Shown here one piece after another: positions 20,705 through 33,029 of a stretch of DNA of 64,000 nt (position 1 is the first letter of the stretch; every line of letters starts with the position of its first letter). The notes beneath the pieces are model-generated. The model saw only the letters and a program-made list of their open reading frames with translations, was not told the origin of the DNA and ran no database searches. The stretch comes from Chelonoidis abingdonii (Eukaryota > Chordata > Testudines > Testudinidae). The translations under genes and the position numbers were made by a program. The stretch is from positions 34,636,696 to 34,700,695 of the forward strand of contig NC_133770.1 of the NCBI RefSeq assembly GCF_003597395.2. Direction: 5' to 3'.

Positions 20705-22262
20705 TGGTTTATGGTTCTGGACTTCCTGAGGGAAGTGTGAGAGAGGAAAATGAGGGAAAACTAAGTGGAAGAAATGAATTTTGCAATTTAGTTCTGAAAG
20801 TAGTTTCCATAATCCCCCTTATGCAGGAGTGAGTTTCATAGTTTATTTCCAACTGCTGTGAAAGTTCTGTCATCTTGAGTCTTTCTGTGTTGGTCAACTG
20901 CCACTGTTCTTCTGAAACATTTATCGTGGGACGTTGTTGCAGAGGGAGAGGTTCTTTTGGTTACCTACAGCCAATCCCATGGAAAATGTTTGCATATCAG
21001 AGACAAAGACCTTGAACTGGATTTTCTATTCAGTAGAGACCTTATGAGAGCAGAATAGCAGGATATGTTTACAGTGGCATGTGTTAAGCAGATAGAGTTC
21101 TATCTGCCAAAAACTTTCACTGTGTCTGGCTTCAATCCTAGATAGAAGTGGCAATAATAGAGCCTGGCAATGACATGTGTAGATCATTGTAACCAGATCT
21201 CTGTCTCATAGCATGCAATCTCCTGGCTAATTGTATATAAATGAAAATGAGATTATATTTTGCTTCTGTGGCTAATTTTGTGTTTCAGTACCATTAATAA
21301 ACTCTGAAGTTCTGAAAAGCAGCTGTTGGCCATGTTTGTGTGATGCAAACCTGGCAGGATGACTCTTAAGGTTGTGAAAGGTAAAGGGATTACGGACCAC
21401 AAATCAGAACGAGGGTGCAGATGTGTGGTCAGCCTCATTGGTAGAGCCCTGCTGTAGAGTATGGAAAGTGAGGTTGCAAATGAGAGATCTTTTAAATTGG
21501 TATAGGGATTGGGTAACACTTCCTCTATCTGTCCCCCAAACAGCTTATGTTTTGATGTGATACTGGTACCTGGTACTGGTGGAAGAGCCCCGCTCTGCTT
21601 CCTTCAGGAAAGGATGAAGAGGGGTCGTATCATAGCTCTGGTAAAACTTCCCTTGCTGGAGAGTCACCAGGCTTCTATGTTTGGGTCCCACACACTGGAC
21701 TAGTGTACTTGAAGTCTGATTAGGTTCTGGAATGTTTCCTGGGCACACAGTCTGTTATTCCATGGATGTGGGACCTCATGGTCTGGCTAACGTAGGCCCC
21801 AAGACCATCATGGACTTCTCCCATCAAGACACCACAGTTACTTAAGCACAACCTTTCCCAGAGCTCCAACTTTGTGGGCATTCTGGTTTATAGTTTTCTT
21901 TCTCCAGTGACATGTGATAGTTGAAGCACATAACACACACAAGCTTTGCAAAAGAGATTCTGAAGCAATTATTTTTTTCTTTAGACAGTGAAAGAAATAT
22001 ATAGATCAAGGCAAAACAAAAAAAAAACCTATGTGCCCTTCCCTGCATCAGTTTCCCTATCAAACTGGACCATTCTTTGGGCTTAGAGTCCTCTAGGATG
22101 TCCAGGATCCCCTCTCTTCTCCTGCACAGCCTTGCTTTCTATCTGTCGTCTTCTCCCTCTGTCTCAAAATCGTGGCTGAGTCACCCTTTTATAAAGTTGC
22201 TGTCACCTCTGCTCGTGACCCCTTGCCAGGTGATCAAAGTCCCGTGCTGGGTGGTCTGTTGC
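20705..22262. other. Possible LTR-element remainder, then no recognisable feature
   Basis: The first 200 bases may continue the interrupted repeat to the left. Beyond that I see no domain or repeat end. Open frames of 60-90 codons here have no motif. Confidence 0.4.
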
Positions 22263-22265
22263 TTA

Positions 22266-22547
22266 GGCCTTGGATACACTGGCGCTTTACAGTGCTGCAA
22301 CTTTCTCGCTCAAGGGTGTGAAAAAACACCCCCCTAAGCGCAGCAAGTTACAGCGCTGTAAAGCACCAGTGTAAACAGTGCCCCAGCGCTGGGAGTGCGG
22401 CTCCCAGCACTGTAAGCTAATGCCCTCGGGGAGGTGGAGTACCTGCAGTGCTGGGAGAGCTCTCTCCCAGTGCTGGCGCTGCGACTGCACTCGCACTTCA
22501 AAGCGCTGCCGCGGGAGTGCTCCCGCGGTTCGAGTGTAGCCAAGCCC
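22266..22547. mobile_element. Palindromic Harbinger-like MITE
   Basis: The left end GGCCTTGGATACACTGG follows TTA (22263-22265). The right end CGAGTGTAGCCAAGCCC precedes TTA (22548-22550). The 3-base TTA duplication and the end sequence fit Harbinger MITEs. The interior has repeated TTACAGCGCTGTAAAG, AGTGCTGGGAGAGCTCTCTCCC and CCGCGGGAGTGCTCCCGCGG palindromes. Confidence 0.8.
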
Positions 22548-22550
22548 TTA

Positions 22551-24372
22551 GTTATCAGGCTACTAGAGTGGACTGGTTTTCTTGGTCCACCCACCTTCAT
22601 TGTCAAAGGGAGCTTTCATTTGAATGGAAGACTATCAAAGTTTAATAACCCTCCATTGTTAACTAAGTGTCACTATCCTGGGAATTACATTCCAAAATGG
22701 AGGTAAAAAGACAGCCGAGAATACCGACTAACTTTACAATTAAAATGAAGTTTTCAGTTTGATCTTCATATATCAGGTTCATAATCGCCAGCTGTAATTC
22801 ATAAGGTGGGTATACTCTTTGTATCAAGAGTTGTAGCAATTGTGATATCACTTGTTTGATAATACTCATGTCATTGTTCTTTTGTTCTGTTGGGGCTAGA
22901 AGGAATGAGGAGAGAAATGAAAGTAGACAGACACTTTAAAGCTCTTTCAGGTTTTAGTAGCTGGTTTTTCCACATCACTGATATGGGTGTGACCTATTTG
23001 ATACGCGGTTATTAACAAAAGGAGGGAATAAAGGGCTTCCTTGCCGCTGTAGTATACCAGAATAAACATAAAGATAGGATACTTCAGATATACTGCTCTA
23101 GTTTACAAATACCAGAAATCAGTAAAATTTTTGTATATGATCTCTAAATAGGTATTCTGTAAACATTTATATAGGAGCACTATACCATGCAAATGTTTGA
23201 GCTAGAGTGCTGAGTCTTGGTTGCATGGACTTGGGTGATTATTTTTTTTCTTTAAACATCAATACACTGGAGTTGATCTGTTAACAAATGTGTGTGCACT
23301 TAAGATTAATTACTTTAAAATCTCTGCCCAAACTCTGTTTGGTTTATTAAACAAGAACTCAAACACAGGCATTAGGCAAGAAAACATTTAAACAGCCTGT
23401 TAATGATTACATATTTTTAGTAATGTTAGCACTTTGGTTTCAAGACATATGTTTACAAACACTTACATTTCTTCTTCAGTAAATTTTAACTTTTGAGTTT
23501 TGAAATGATGCTACATTTTGCAGGACTTGCATGCATGGAAAGTAAATAACAAGATGAAAAATGGTGTAAAGAAAGCTCAACTTTTTTCCCCATCCAGCAT
23601 CCTAAAAACTCATGTGCTGGCAAAACTTCTTATTGTATAAAATCAAGTGGAGAGGATTACATGCCTACCTGCGAAGAGTGGGCTGAAAAGCATCCTTATT
23701 TAGATCAGCAGCAACAGACCCTAATGTCTCAAACAAAATCTGTTTCCTTTCTGTTTTAATATTCTTAGCAATTGGAAACAATTGTGGAAATATTTAATAT
23801 TAACCACACAATGTTTAACTACTTGAGATATTGCAATATGAAAGCAGATTGATAATGTCTCATTGATGTTGTCAGTCTTCCAGATTAAGTTTAGAAATGC
23901 TATTTGGATTCAAGCTTGTTTTTTCACAAACCCATATGTGCATATAAAAGAGTCACTTTGCTTTCAGAGTATGTCTTTCTGAAAGAGGCATATACTCTTT
24001 TGGTCACTAGCAGAAAAGGAATTATTAGCTATTTACATTTTTGAAAGGGTTTTCCTTGTACAGATTCATTTAAACTGTTTGCAGTGGGAGACCAACTGAA
24101 AGAAATCATTTCCAAATTTAAAGAGATGATGCCAATGTGTACTCCTCAAATATATTCCCTTTTAATGTCCAAATTACAGCATAATTTTTAATTTAACTAT
24201 TAGCCGATGAAGATTAGAGTAGTACTAAAAATTCTGAGAAGATGCAGCCTACTTGGGAATCTTGCATGCTGCTCGAATTTTTAAAGTAATGGCTTTCAAG
24301 AAAAAATTGAGTGAAACTTCCGCTGTATAGCTCCCTAGTACTGCTTCTTTGGGTGATAACTTTCTCTTGCGG
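22551..24372. other. No recognisable feature
   Basis: A/T-rich non-coding DNA with no open frame above 92 codons and no repeat ends that I recognise. It could be unique intergenic or intronic sequence. Confidence 0.5.
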
Positions 24373-24519
24373 CTCTAGAGCAGTGGTCTCCAACCTTTTT
24401 AAGCAACGTTTTGAATTTAAGTACAACCCAGGATCTACCTCAAAGAAAATGTAGAAATGACAGTTTATTATGTTATATAAAGCTGAGATCAATTACCTAA
24501 TATACATAATTATACATTT

Positions 24520-27090
24520 TCCCTGCTTACTGAGTCTGTGTGACACTTGTGACTGCACATTATCTACCAGTGTCTTAAAATTCGGGTTGTAATTTGAAAT
24601 AGCAGTCCTGCAGATGCGCATCTGTGAGGTGGGTGCGATACTTGGACTTGATGATCTTCATTTGTGAGAAGGCCATCTCACACAGATAGGTGGATCCAAA
24701 GTAAGCTTTCACTTTTAAAGCTCAGGACAATAGAAGAAGATACTTTTCTCGGTTTACGAGTCCCCAAAAATCTCTGTTCCTTGATCTGGCTTTCAGTTCA
24801 GTATCACTCTGCATGGTAATTATCTCCATATCAATTCCACTACTTTGTAAATCAAACACCTGATGGAATGTCGCAGCCAACCCACCAATGTATGCTTGAA
24901 GGAACAGATTTCAGATATGCTTCATGATTGGCTCCATCACATCTAATTCTTGAAATCACCTGTTGAATTCCTCTGCTAGTTTTTTCTAGGTAGAACCATT
25001 TTTCTTGTCTTCAATTTCTTCTAGTATTTTCTCTAGATTCAGGAAGTGCTGCAGCATTTTATCCTTTAACTGGGAGGACCAGAGACCCAGTTTCAGTTTG
25101 AATGCATTCACTGCACTGATCATATGTGATAAGTCTCTGTCCTTTCCCCACAGTTTGCAGTTCAGCTCGTTCAATTTGGATGTTATGTGAGTAAGGAACC
25201 TGAAGTCTAGCAGCCATGCATTGTCTGACAGCTCATTGCACATTTTGTTCCTTGATTTTAGTGATGATTTTGGGCATTAGATCCAAAAATATTTTCAGGA
25301 CTTTCCTCTTGCTTAACCACCTTACATCTGCATGGAGGAGCAGCTCACCATAAGCAGCATCCACTTAATCAAGTAAAGATTTAACCAGGCAGTGTTGGAG
25401 GGCTCTTGCTCGAATTGAGTTACAATTCTGACAATGATTTTCATTACATGTGAGAAGTCCATAACTTTACTTGCTACTGCTTGCAGGTGGATTATACAGT
25501 GGTAATTCACAAATGATTCATAGATTCATAGACTCTAGGACTGAAAGGGACCTCAAGAGGTCATTGAGTCCAGTTCCCTGCCCTCATGGCAGGACCAAAT
25601 ACTGTCTAGACCATCCCTGATAGACATTTATCTAACCTACTCTTAAATCTCTCCAGAGATGGAGATTCCACAACCTCCCTAGGCAATTTATTCCAGTGTT
25701 TAACTACCCTGACAGTTAGGAACTTTTTCCTAATATCCAACCCTAAATCTCCCTTGCTGCAGTTTAAGCCCATATTGCTTCTTGTTCTATCATTAGAGGC
25801 TAAGGTGAACAAGTTTTCTCCTCCTCCTGATGCACCCTTTTAGATACCTGAAAACTGTTATCATGTCCCTCTCAGTCTTCTCTTTTCCAAACTAAACAAA
25901 CCCAATTCTTTCAGCTTCTTCATGGTCAGGTTTCAAGACCTTAATCATTCTTGTTGCCTTTCTCTGAGACCTCTCCAGTTTCTCCACATCTTTCTTGAAC
26001 TGCGGTCCCAGAACTGGACACAATACTCCAGTTGAGGCCTAACCAGCGCAGAGTAGTGCGGAAGAATGACTTCTCGTGTCTTGTTCACAACACACCTGTT
26101 AATGCATCCTAGAATCACGTTTGCTTTTTTTGCAACAGCATCACACTGTTGACTCATATTTAGCTTGTGGTCCACTATAACCCCTAGATCTCTTTCTGCC
26201 GTACTCCTTCCTAGACAGTCTCTTCCTATTCTGTATGTGTGAAACTGATTGATTGTTTCTTGAAGGAAAACCTGGATCATTTCTGCAAAATGCAACAAAG
26301 CCTGCATGTGCACCAAGCATTGCGGATGCACCATCTGTTGTGATTGAAACAAGTTTCTTGATTGGAATGATTTTCTCAAGCATGTACCTTTTGACTTTAT
26401 TGTAGATATTTTCACCTCTTGTTCTCTCTTTAAGGGGCAAAACAGTCAGAAGTTCCTCTTTAGTTGTTGCATGCTTAAAAAACATGAGAACAGAAACAAC
26501 TACCTGGACTGTCAGTCATGTCGACTGATTCATCAGACTGCAGTGAAAAGCATTTGCAGTCATTCAAATCCTATGGGAGTTGCTGAAAGACATCTTTGAA
26601 CAAAGATTCCAGCTGTCTTGCTACTGTGGAAGCATCAAGTGATATGCTCTGGATTGTCATCATTATTTCAAAAATCTTTAAATAAGGAGTCTGCTGCCAC
26701 TGTCGGTGTCTCTTTAAATACTTCTCCATCAGTAAACAATTTCTTGTGTTTTGCCAGCAGATAGCAAACACGAAACAGTGCTTCGGTATAGGCCTTCCGT
26801 TTTGCTGCTGGTTTAGTAAAACATAACTGTTGAGATTCCAAAACGGCCTTCAGTTCATTAACTCTCTTTGCACAGTTTGTACTATTCAAGGGGAAATAGC
26901 CCTTGAATTTGCTATACATTGTTTTGTGGTGCCTTTCTAAATTTTCCTTTTTACTTACCCATGTACTTGTGTGACATAGAAGATATATGCACTTATCTTT
27001 CACTGTTGCGAACAGAAATTCATTTTCACATTCCAAATGGAAGTTGTAGGTTTTCGGTTTCTTTTTAGATAGCCTGGGTTTGTCACTCAT
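24520..27090 (-). pseudogene. hAT transposase, BED-finger to dimerisation domain, degenerate
   Basis: Starts at ATG 27090 (MSDKPRLSKKKPK). A zinc-finger-like segment follows with CIYLLCHTSTWVSKKENLERHH, cysteines and histidines spaced as in BED fingers. Further on, 26485-26250 reads VSITTDGASAMLGAHAGFVAFC, the catalytic-domain block with its Asp. A CR1 inserted at 25518-26250 separates this from HCIIHLQAVASKVMDFSH (25505) and LLDFRFLTHITSKLNELN (25215). Near 24680 the minus strand reads FGSTYLCEMAFSQMKIIKSK, then YRTHLTDAHL, the C-terminal hAT dimerisation region. Several frameshifts and stops separate these parts. The order and content match hAT transposases of the ZBED/GTF2IRD2-like type. 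The protein would excise and reinsert elements with 8-base duplications. Confidence 0.8.
25518..26250 (-). mobile_element. CR1 LINE 3' fragment nested in the hAT transposase
   Basis: The 3' end is ATTCATAGACTCTAGGAC-like at 25518 onwards, complement of the CR1 terminus. Minus-strand translation includes VRVVKHWNKLPREVVESPSL and, upstream, VILGCINRCVVNKTREVILP and LVRPQLEYCVQFW. The insertion breaks the transposase between its catalytic block and the HCIIH block. 5'-truncated, near 730 bases. Same CR1 subfamily end as 15403-17285. Confidence 0.85.
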
Positions 27091-28287
27091 TGTTAATGCT
27101 AGCTAGCTAGGTATGTATTTTTTATTATGAAAAGAGGAGAGAACTAGCAACAATTGTAGTCTAACTGACACTTCTGAGCATTAGACGTGTGCCATATGTG
27201 ATTAGCCCCCCTCCCCCTTTTTTTTCCCCCAATTCTGCACTTTCAGCCAAAAGTGCCATGAGTTATGATGCCTCCTGGTTATTAGGAAAGAGGAAGAGAG
27301 CACCCCTGTACTTTGTTGGGGATAAATTTGGTCATGCTGGAGCCTGTTTCTACCGCTGGCTCATGTGCAAAGAAGAAATAAAGTTTCAGTAAATTTAAGA
27401 GAACTAAAACCCAATGACCTTCAACGAAAGGGCCCTCAAGCATGGCTGTTTCTTTGCATTCATGTCAGGTCCAAATGCTCAAATCTGACCAGAGCTTCAT
27501 GCAGGCTCCCCGACTCCAGAGGAGAAAGAAGTCAGCACTCTCTGCTTTCCCTCCTGAGCAAGCACCGAGGCCAAGAAGAAACCTCCTGCAGGGCTTGTGG
27601 GAACCAGGGCTTTGCATTTCCCCCCCCAGCGCCTCCTAGTGTGTAGGATGGCTGCCCTGCAGCCTGGAGGCTCATGGGAAAAGCCTGTGTGGGTGTGTGT
27701 GCCATGGGCCTTGGTGAAGGTTGTTTGCTTGACCACAAGCCCTGTAGCAGAGGGTAGTCTGGGCTGTCGCCTAACTCCGTCTGCGCTCCTAGCTGAGGAA
27801 GCGCCTTCTCCTCAATGTTTGCAGGCACTAGCCCCAACTCCCCTTGGCAGCTGGTTAGCCGAATGTTTTAACCCCCCCACCAGGGAGCTCCCTGCTGAAA
27901 GTGCACGGGCAATCCGTGCCAGCAGCCTCGCCTCCCTTCCTGAGGCTGGGGGGGCATACTCCGAGAAATACCTTCTTGTGGGACAGATCCCCCATTTCCC
28001 ACAGCAGCTCTTTCTCATGGGATCCCAGTTTAGCCCCCTGAGCACTAGCAGTCTTCCCAAACAAGATCACCAGGTACTCAGAAAGGGAGGAGGGAATGGC
28101 CAGGGGTGTAGCAGCAGGAGGAGGAGGCGAATTGATGGTGGGGGCAGCAAAGAGTGGAAGGAAGCAACAGCAAAAGGATGAAAGGGCAGGGGTAGGGTGG
28201 ATAAAAGAGATGGGAATACCAAACTGGGGTTGAGACGGCAGCAGCAGGAAGGATGAAAAGTAGAGGAGTCCCAGGAGAAGGGAGAAG
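27091..28287. other. Non-coding part of the hAT interval
   Basis: Lies upstream of the transposase on its strand. Contains a polypyrimidine run at about 27207-27231 and a GC-richer portion from 27430. The 194-codon plus-strand frame 27597-28181 lacks any motif and has biased composition; I treat it as chance. Could hold the transposase promoter. Confidence 0.4.
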
Positions 28288-28292
28288 GTGAG

Positions 28293-29210
28293 TGTCATAA
28301 ATAGATAGCTAAGGGTTAATGTTTCTTTTACCTGTAAAGGGTTAACAAAGGGGACCAAACACCTGACAAGAGGACCAATCAGGAAACTGGATTTTTTAAA
28401 AGCTTTAGGGAAGGAATTTGTGGGTCTTTTGTGTCTTGGGTCTGTGTCTTTTGTCTGTCTCTCAGCTATGAGAAGCTTCTTTCTATCTTCTAATCTTCTG
28501 TTTCCAACTTGTAAGTACAGGTAGAAAAACAATATAGGCTTTTATGTTGTTTTGGGTGTATTTACATGTGTGTAACTTGCTGGAATGTTTAATTGATTCT
28601 TTTGAATAAAGTTGTTTATTCATTTTTTTTCTTTTAAGCAATTGATCCTGTATTATTGTCATCTTGATACAGAGAAATTTTGATGTCTTTTTCTTTCTTT
28701 TTTTTTTTATATAAAGTTTTCTTTTTAAGACTTGTTTGAGTTTTTCTCTCTGGGTAGGCTAAGGAACAGGGGAGGGAATTCTCTTTGTGTTAGATCTACG
28801 GAGGATAAGCTCTGCAGCACCAGGGATTGGTGGGAGGGAAAGAGAGAGAGAATCATTTCTGTTTCCTTATATTTGGGGTTTGTCTCTTTTGTGGAATAGA
28901 AGAGATATGCTTCTTAGTATTGTGATGTAAAGAGATTGCATCAATACTCTCAGGTTAGCCAGAGAGGAAAGTCTGGGTGGGAGAGGGAGGGGGAGGGAAG
29001 TGGAGTATTTCCCTTGCCAGTAAGACTCAGAGCTTCTGGGTCTTGGGGTCTCTCGAGGAAAGTTTGGGGGGACCAGAGCGAGGCAGGTGCTGTAATTCCT
29101 GTCTGGTGGCAGCGAGATAAGAGCCAAGCTGGTAATTAAGCTTGGAGGTTCATGCTAAGCACCCAGATTTTGGACGCTAAGGTCCAGATTTGGAAGAAAG
29201 GCTTATGATA
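28293..29210 (+). mobile_element. Solo LTR, TGTCATAA family, copy 2
   Basis: Ends are TGTCATAAATAG and GGCTTATGATA. It is flanked by perfect 5-base duplications, GTGAG at 28288-28292 and 29211-29215. It is 918 bases long and shares order and content with copy 1 at 18187-19100, including the ACCTGTAAAGGGT block, ACCAAACACCTGAC and the CAGCGA...AAGCTGG region near the 3' end. Nested in the hAT interval. Confidence 0.85.
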
Positions 29211-29215
29211 GTGAG

Positions 29216-31200
29216 GAGTAGTAGTAAAAATTTGGGATAAGTGGGTGAGAGGCAGCAGGAGACAGAGAATCCGATAGCACGGAGAAGGAGAGTCGTAACC
29301 TGAAGGTAATGGGGCAGGAGGAGAAGGCATTTCCTAGCAAACGGCAAAGTTGCCTGTGATATCAATGTATCTTCTGGTGCCCAAAGGAGCTTAGCTGAGA
29401 CCTGGCTGTCCAGCCCCTCGCTCACTCTGCATGGTCATTGCAATGGCCCTTCTCCCTGCTGATGATGTGTAAAACCAAAGAAATGTGAACATCTATGACA
29501 TTGCTTTGTGTCCACTAGAGTCCCAGTGCCGTTCTCTCCTGAGGCTCCATGAAAGGAGAAGAGAGGGTGTTCTGGTTTGTCATACATGGGGAGGTGCAGG
29601 GGACACCACATTCGCTGCCTATCCACCCCACTGCAGGAAGAAGAAACTCCAGGGTGTGCCACATTTTAAAGAAGCCCAAATCAACTCCACAGGGAAACCC
29701 ACTCTGCTGAAGCTTTGAATGGGGAGAGGTTAGATAGGGAGTAGGGTCAGAGAACGGAAGGTGGATTGTGGGGGGCAGGGGATGGGGAACCAGGCTTCTA
29801 GGGAAGAGGAAGGAGATGAGAAGAGCAGGTGAGGTGACTTCTTGACTGGGAATGGAAGGAAAGCGGCGATCATGTGGAGCAGAGAGATAGGAGTGGGTCT
29901 GGGACCAGAAGGGAGGCAAATGTGGGCTTTGCCAGTATAGCTTATTTTGCTCAGAGGCACTGGATAAGATACTGATAAAAGCGCAGTTTGGCTAAGAAAG
30001 CTCTGCCATACAGTATAGCAGTGCTCTAGCTTCTAGCTAAGTGCTCCTAATTTAGGCCTGACTTCCGTTCCTTACACACCCACCTCTCCTGGCCAGTCAT
30101 GCATCCTGCATGTGTGCATGGCATTCAAACCCTGGTCTGTTAGCACGAATAGTTATCCCAGGTACATTAGTGCTGACACGCTGGTTGTGACTGTCCACAG
30201 ACAGGTCACCCTGGTACAAACACGCGGACAGCTGTCCACGTGATAACCATCCCTGGTCACACGCTCACCTTGCTGAACTCCCCAGGAAGTGACTGGATTT
30301 TCTTCCAGAAGGCAGAGGCACTGTCTGTCCCCTAGCTCAGGTTAATACATTCTCTTCCCTGCCAGCCCTTTCCCCCATTTCCTTCTCCTCATTCAGCATT
30401 AATGTCACTCCAAACAACTCATTCCTTATCCCAAATTAGCCAAATGAATTGTGTTGTTATTCCAGTTATGATAATGAATGACCTAACATCAAAAACCATT
30501 TTGAATTTGCAGCGAGAAGGCAATGAGAGCACCAGGCTCTGCGCCATTACTGGTATTTGAAAGCCTCAGTCAGGAGACTGGAGTATTTCATTTCATGCCC
30601 TGGCAATTACCAAGGTGGCTGTTGTTGTTAACACCCTGCAGCCTCTGTTAGCCTAAGGCATCTCTTTTGTTTGGGATGGGGTTGGTATGCGTCTTGCATG
30701 TGTGTGGATCAACCTGTCTGGGGCTGCTTGTTTAATCAGGGCTTTTCGCAAGCTGGGGCTTCCTTTGACTGGCAACATTGACTTCCCCCTCTCCCCCACT
30801 TCGGTCCCCCAGCCTGCAGTGATTGTTGAGCTGCTGGGGATTTCTTCCCTGCTGGACAAGGCTGGGGAGCCACGGGGGATTCCGCTCAGATGTAGTGTCT
30901 TCTGGCTGGGTGTGACAAGGGAGCACCCTTTGGCCATTGCTGGAACTTGTTCTGTGCAGAAGCAGCAGCACTGTGTTCCTGCCCAGGTTAGGAAGTGGGT
31001 GGTGGGCAGTTTTCTGCTGGCTTTTCAGGATCAGAGGAGGGAGCCTAGCAGCAATTCAAAGCAGTGAGCCCAGCCCTCTCAACACCCCCTCTCCCTTTAA
31101 GCATGTTTCAAGGGTAAGAAGGCAATAACACCCACTGAGAAGGCATCCATCAAATCGGTGTTGTGGCTACCCTGGCAGCATTGCAGCCTGTGGTTCGGGG
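29216..31200. other. Unassigned DNA within the hAT interval
   Basis: No motif was found in the short open frames. 30380-30560 is A/T-rich and low in repeats and looks like ordinary unique sequence. It could be part of the transposon, or host sequence between two hAT ends. The right ~260 bases (31200-31464) hold the hAT terminal region. Confidence 0.35.
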
Positions 31201-31769
31201 AGAGCGCTGCATCTCAGCTGTACCGTGAGTTCAGGGGGCGCATCTGGGCTGTCCTGTCCTTGCAGCGTGCACTTTGTTAAAAGTGCTGTCTGCTGCTGCC
31301 CACTTCTTTGGCTGAGAGTGTGGTAGGGTGAGTGGGATGTACTCCCGTAGCTGGCTGCAATCCTGAGAGAGTGATGGGACACGATGCGGGACTGAGACTG
31401 GGATCGACTCTCAGAGGTTCCAGGATTGACCTGTCGATTGTGATCGACCAGTTGGTGACCACTGCTCTAGACGAAGTTTGCTCAGGTGTGGGTGAAGCCA
31501 GAAACATACCATGTTGTTTAGGGAGAATCCTAACCCTTATTGATTCTCAGAGGCTAGTTTGAATTGATCTGATTTGGAATTACTTGCAAGAATTGTTCTT
31601 ACTAATATTTATCAAAATGCCTATCGACACCCTGTGTGCGGGCTGTTAGTTTGGTGCCAGTCAACTTCTTTTATTTTCTGAGGTCACTAATTCATCAAGA
31701 TCATTGTAAGCCATTGTTTAGAACAATGTAGGAAAATGTTCCATGAAACTAAGTAAGTATAAGCAGAGT

Positions 31770-33029
31770 CAGGATGAGCTCTACCCTGACCTCTGGTGGT
31801 GAATTATGTGGAGTGTGGAAAGGAATTTTAGGTATTTGTATTGGCACACCCACCTCACCTAGCATAGCCCACGGCAGCCTGGGATGGTTATTTTGACAGT
31901 TCTGGGATCCCCAATTGCTTTGTTATTGGGGCAGGAGGAATAAAGTGTTGTCACCCTGATTATGTGAATGAGGAACTGTGAGACTACTTTATGACAGAGA
32001 TGTCTCAATATCAGTTAAGTAGCACTTGCTAGACAAGGGACATGGGTGCCAAAACCCATTGAAGAGAGAGAGGTTGGGGACTGGTTTGTGTACCTGATGG
32101 TGCCCCCTTTTGAGGGCCTGGACCACCAATTGCACATCCTCCTTTCTCCACTATTGAAGAGTAGAGCTAATTTTGGTTCCATTAGGAGTCTCTCTAGAGG
32201 CTGCTGAGTTGAATTCACGTTGGGCCAATGGTGCACCAGCACCGGGGCTCCCCTACTACGAGCTGAAATCACTAAAAGAGCTAAGCTTACTGAGCTGAGA
32301 TCACTGAGTGCTGTGTTAACTAGTGGGGGAGCCTGAAGATCTATCGCTAAGCGGCTGGCAGAGCGGAGCAGTTTGCAGTATGTTGGAGCAGCCCATGGAA
32401 CAGTGGGGGTAATGGAGCAGTTTGCGGGGACAGCTGGAGTGGCTCACGAGTCGGGTGGAGGAGCGACACAGCTGGTGTAGTGGAGCTGGTCATGGTGAAG
32501 GCTGCAGCAGAACTCCACGGAGAGGCGGAGCAGTTGGCCCTGGCCCACATAAGGCGCCCCTTAACACCCTGTGTGTGCCCCCCACCCTCATTTCCACCCA
32601 GGCTGGGGAGTAAAACTCTGCAGATAAACTTTTGAACTCTGGGGTGGCACTGACAAGAGACTTTTGGGTTGTTGGACTTTGGGGTGATTGGACTTAAGAC
32701 CCTAAGGGGGAAAGAACATTGCCAAACGTACTTGGAGGTGGGTTTTTGCTTATGGTTTGTGTTATAATCCTGTTTGTGGTATTTCTCCAACATAATGCTG
32801 CATTGTTTCCCTCCTTTATTAAAAGGATTTTGCTACACTCAGACTCCGTGCTTGCGAGTGGGGAAGTATTGTATTGCCTCCTAGAGGTGCCCGGGGGGGG
32901 TGGTATGTAATTGTTCCAGGTCACTGGGTGGGGGCTCGATCTGGTTTTGCATTGTGTTATTGAAATGGAACCCCTGGATACTGAACCTGGCCCTTGTTGC
33001 TGCCAACTCAGAGGGGCAGAAGGGTTACA
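31770..33029 (+). repeat. LTR-like repeat ending in GGGTTACA
   Basis: A continuous, low-coding unit with AATAAAG near 31940, CCTTTATTAAAAGG near 32813 and a terminus AGAAGGGTTACA at 33018-33029. I recall this as a turtle LTR-type repeat, but the left end and a duplication could not be fixed. Small ORFs on both strands are incidental. Confidence 0.45.

Larger units (their letters stand above)
17286..20900. repeat. LTR-like repeat interrupted by three younger insertions
   Basis: Outer segments at about 17286-17470, 18131-18181, 19106-19923 and 20705-20900 appear to be pieces of one element, because removing the three insertions (hAT 17479-18122, solo LTR 18187-19100, Penelope-like 19936-20692) with one copy of each duplication rejoins continuous sequence. 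The segment at 19540-19640 contains ATTAATAAACTTATG, a poly(A)-signal-like site. It is not coding. I recall a turtle LTR of this type, but the outer ends are not fixed and class is unproven. Confidence 0.45.
24381..31464 (-). mobile_element. Large hAT transposon interval with nested insertions
   Basis: The left end is CAGTGGTCTCCAACCTTTTT at 24381. The right end TCGACCAGTTGGTGACCACTG finishes at 31464 as its imperfect inverted complement. The flanks CTCTAGAG (24373-24380) and CTCTAGAC (31465-31472) match at seven of eight positions. On the minus strand a degenerate transposase occupies 27090-24520. A CR1 (25518-26250) and a solo LTR (28293-29210) are nested inside. The remaining DNA right of the transposase is about 3.4 kb, longer than expected for a hAT promoter region. 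hAT elements favour TCTAGA-like targets, so two separate hAT ends with similar flanks cannot be excluded. Confidence 0.65.

Noticed and set aside
27597..28181. 194-codon frame on the plus strand
   Set aside because: No domain, low-complexity basic tail, GC-biased composition, and it lies within the hAT interval. Most likely chance.
27855..28532. 225-codon minus-strand frame
   Set aside because: Crosses the left boundary of the solo LTR at 28293, so cannot be an ancient single gene; hydrophobic low-complexity content.
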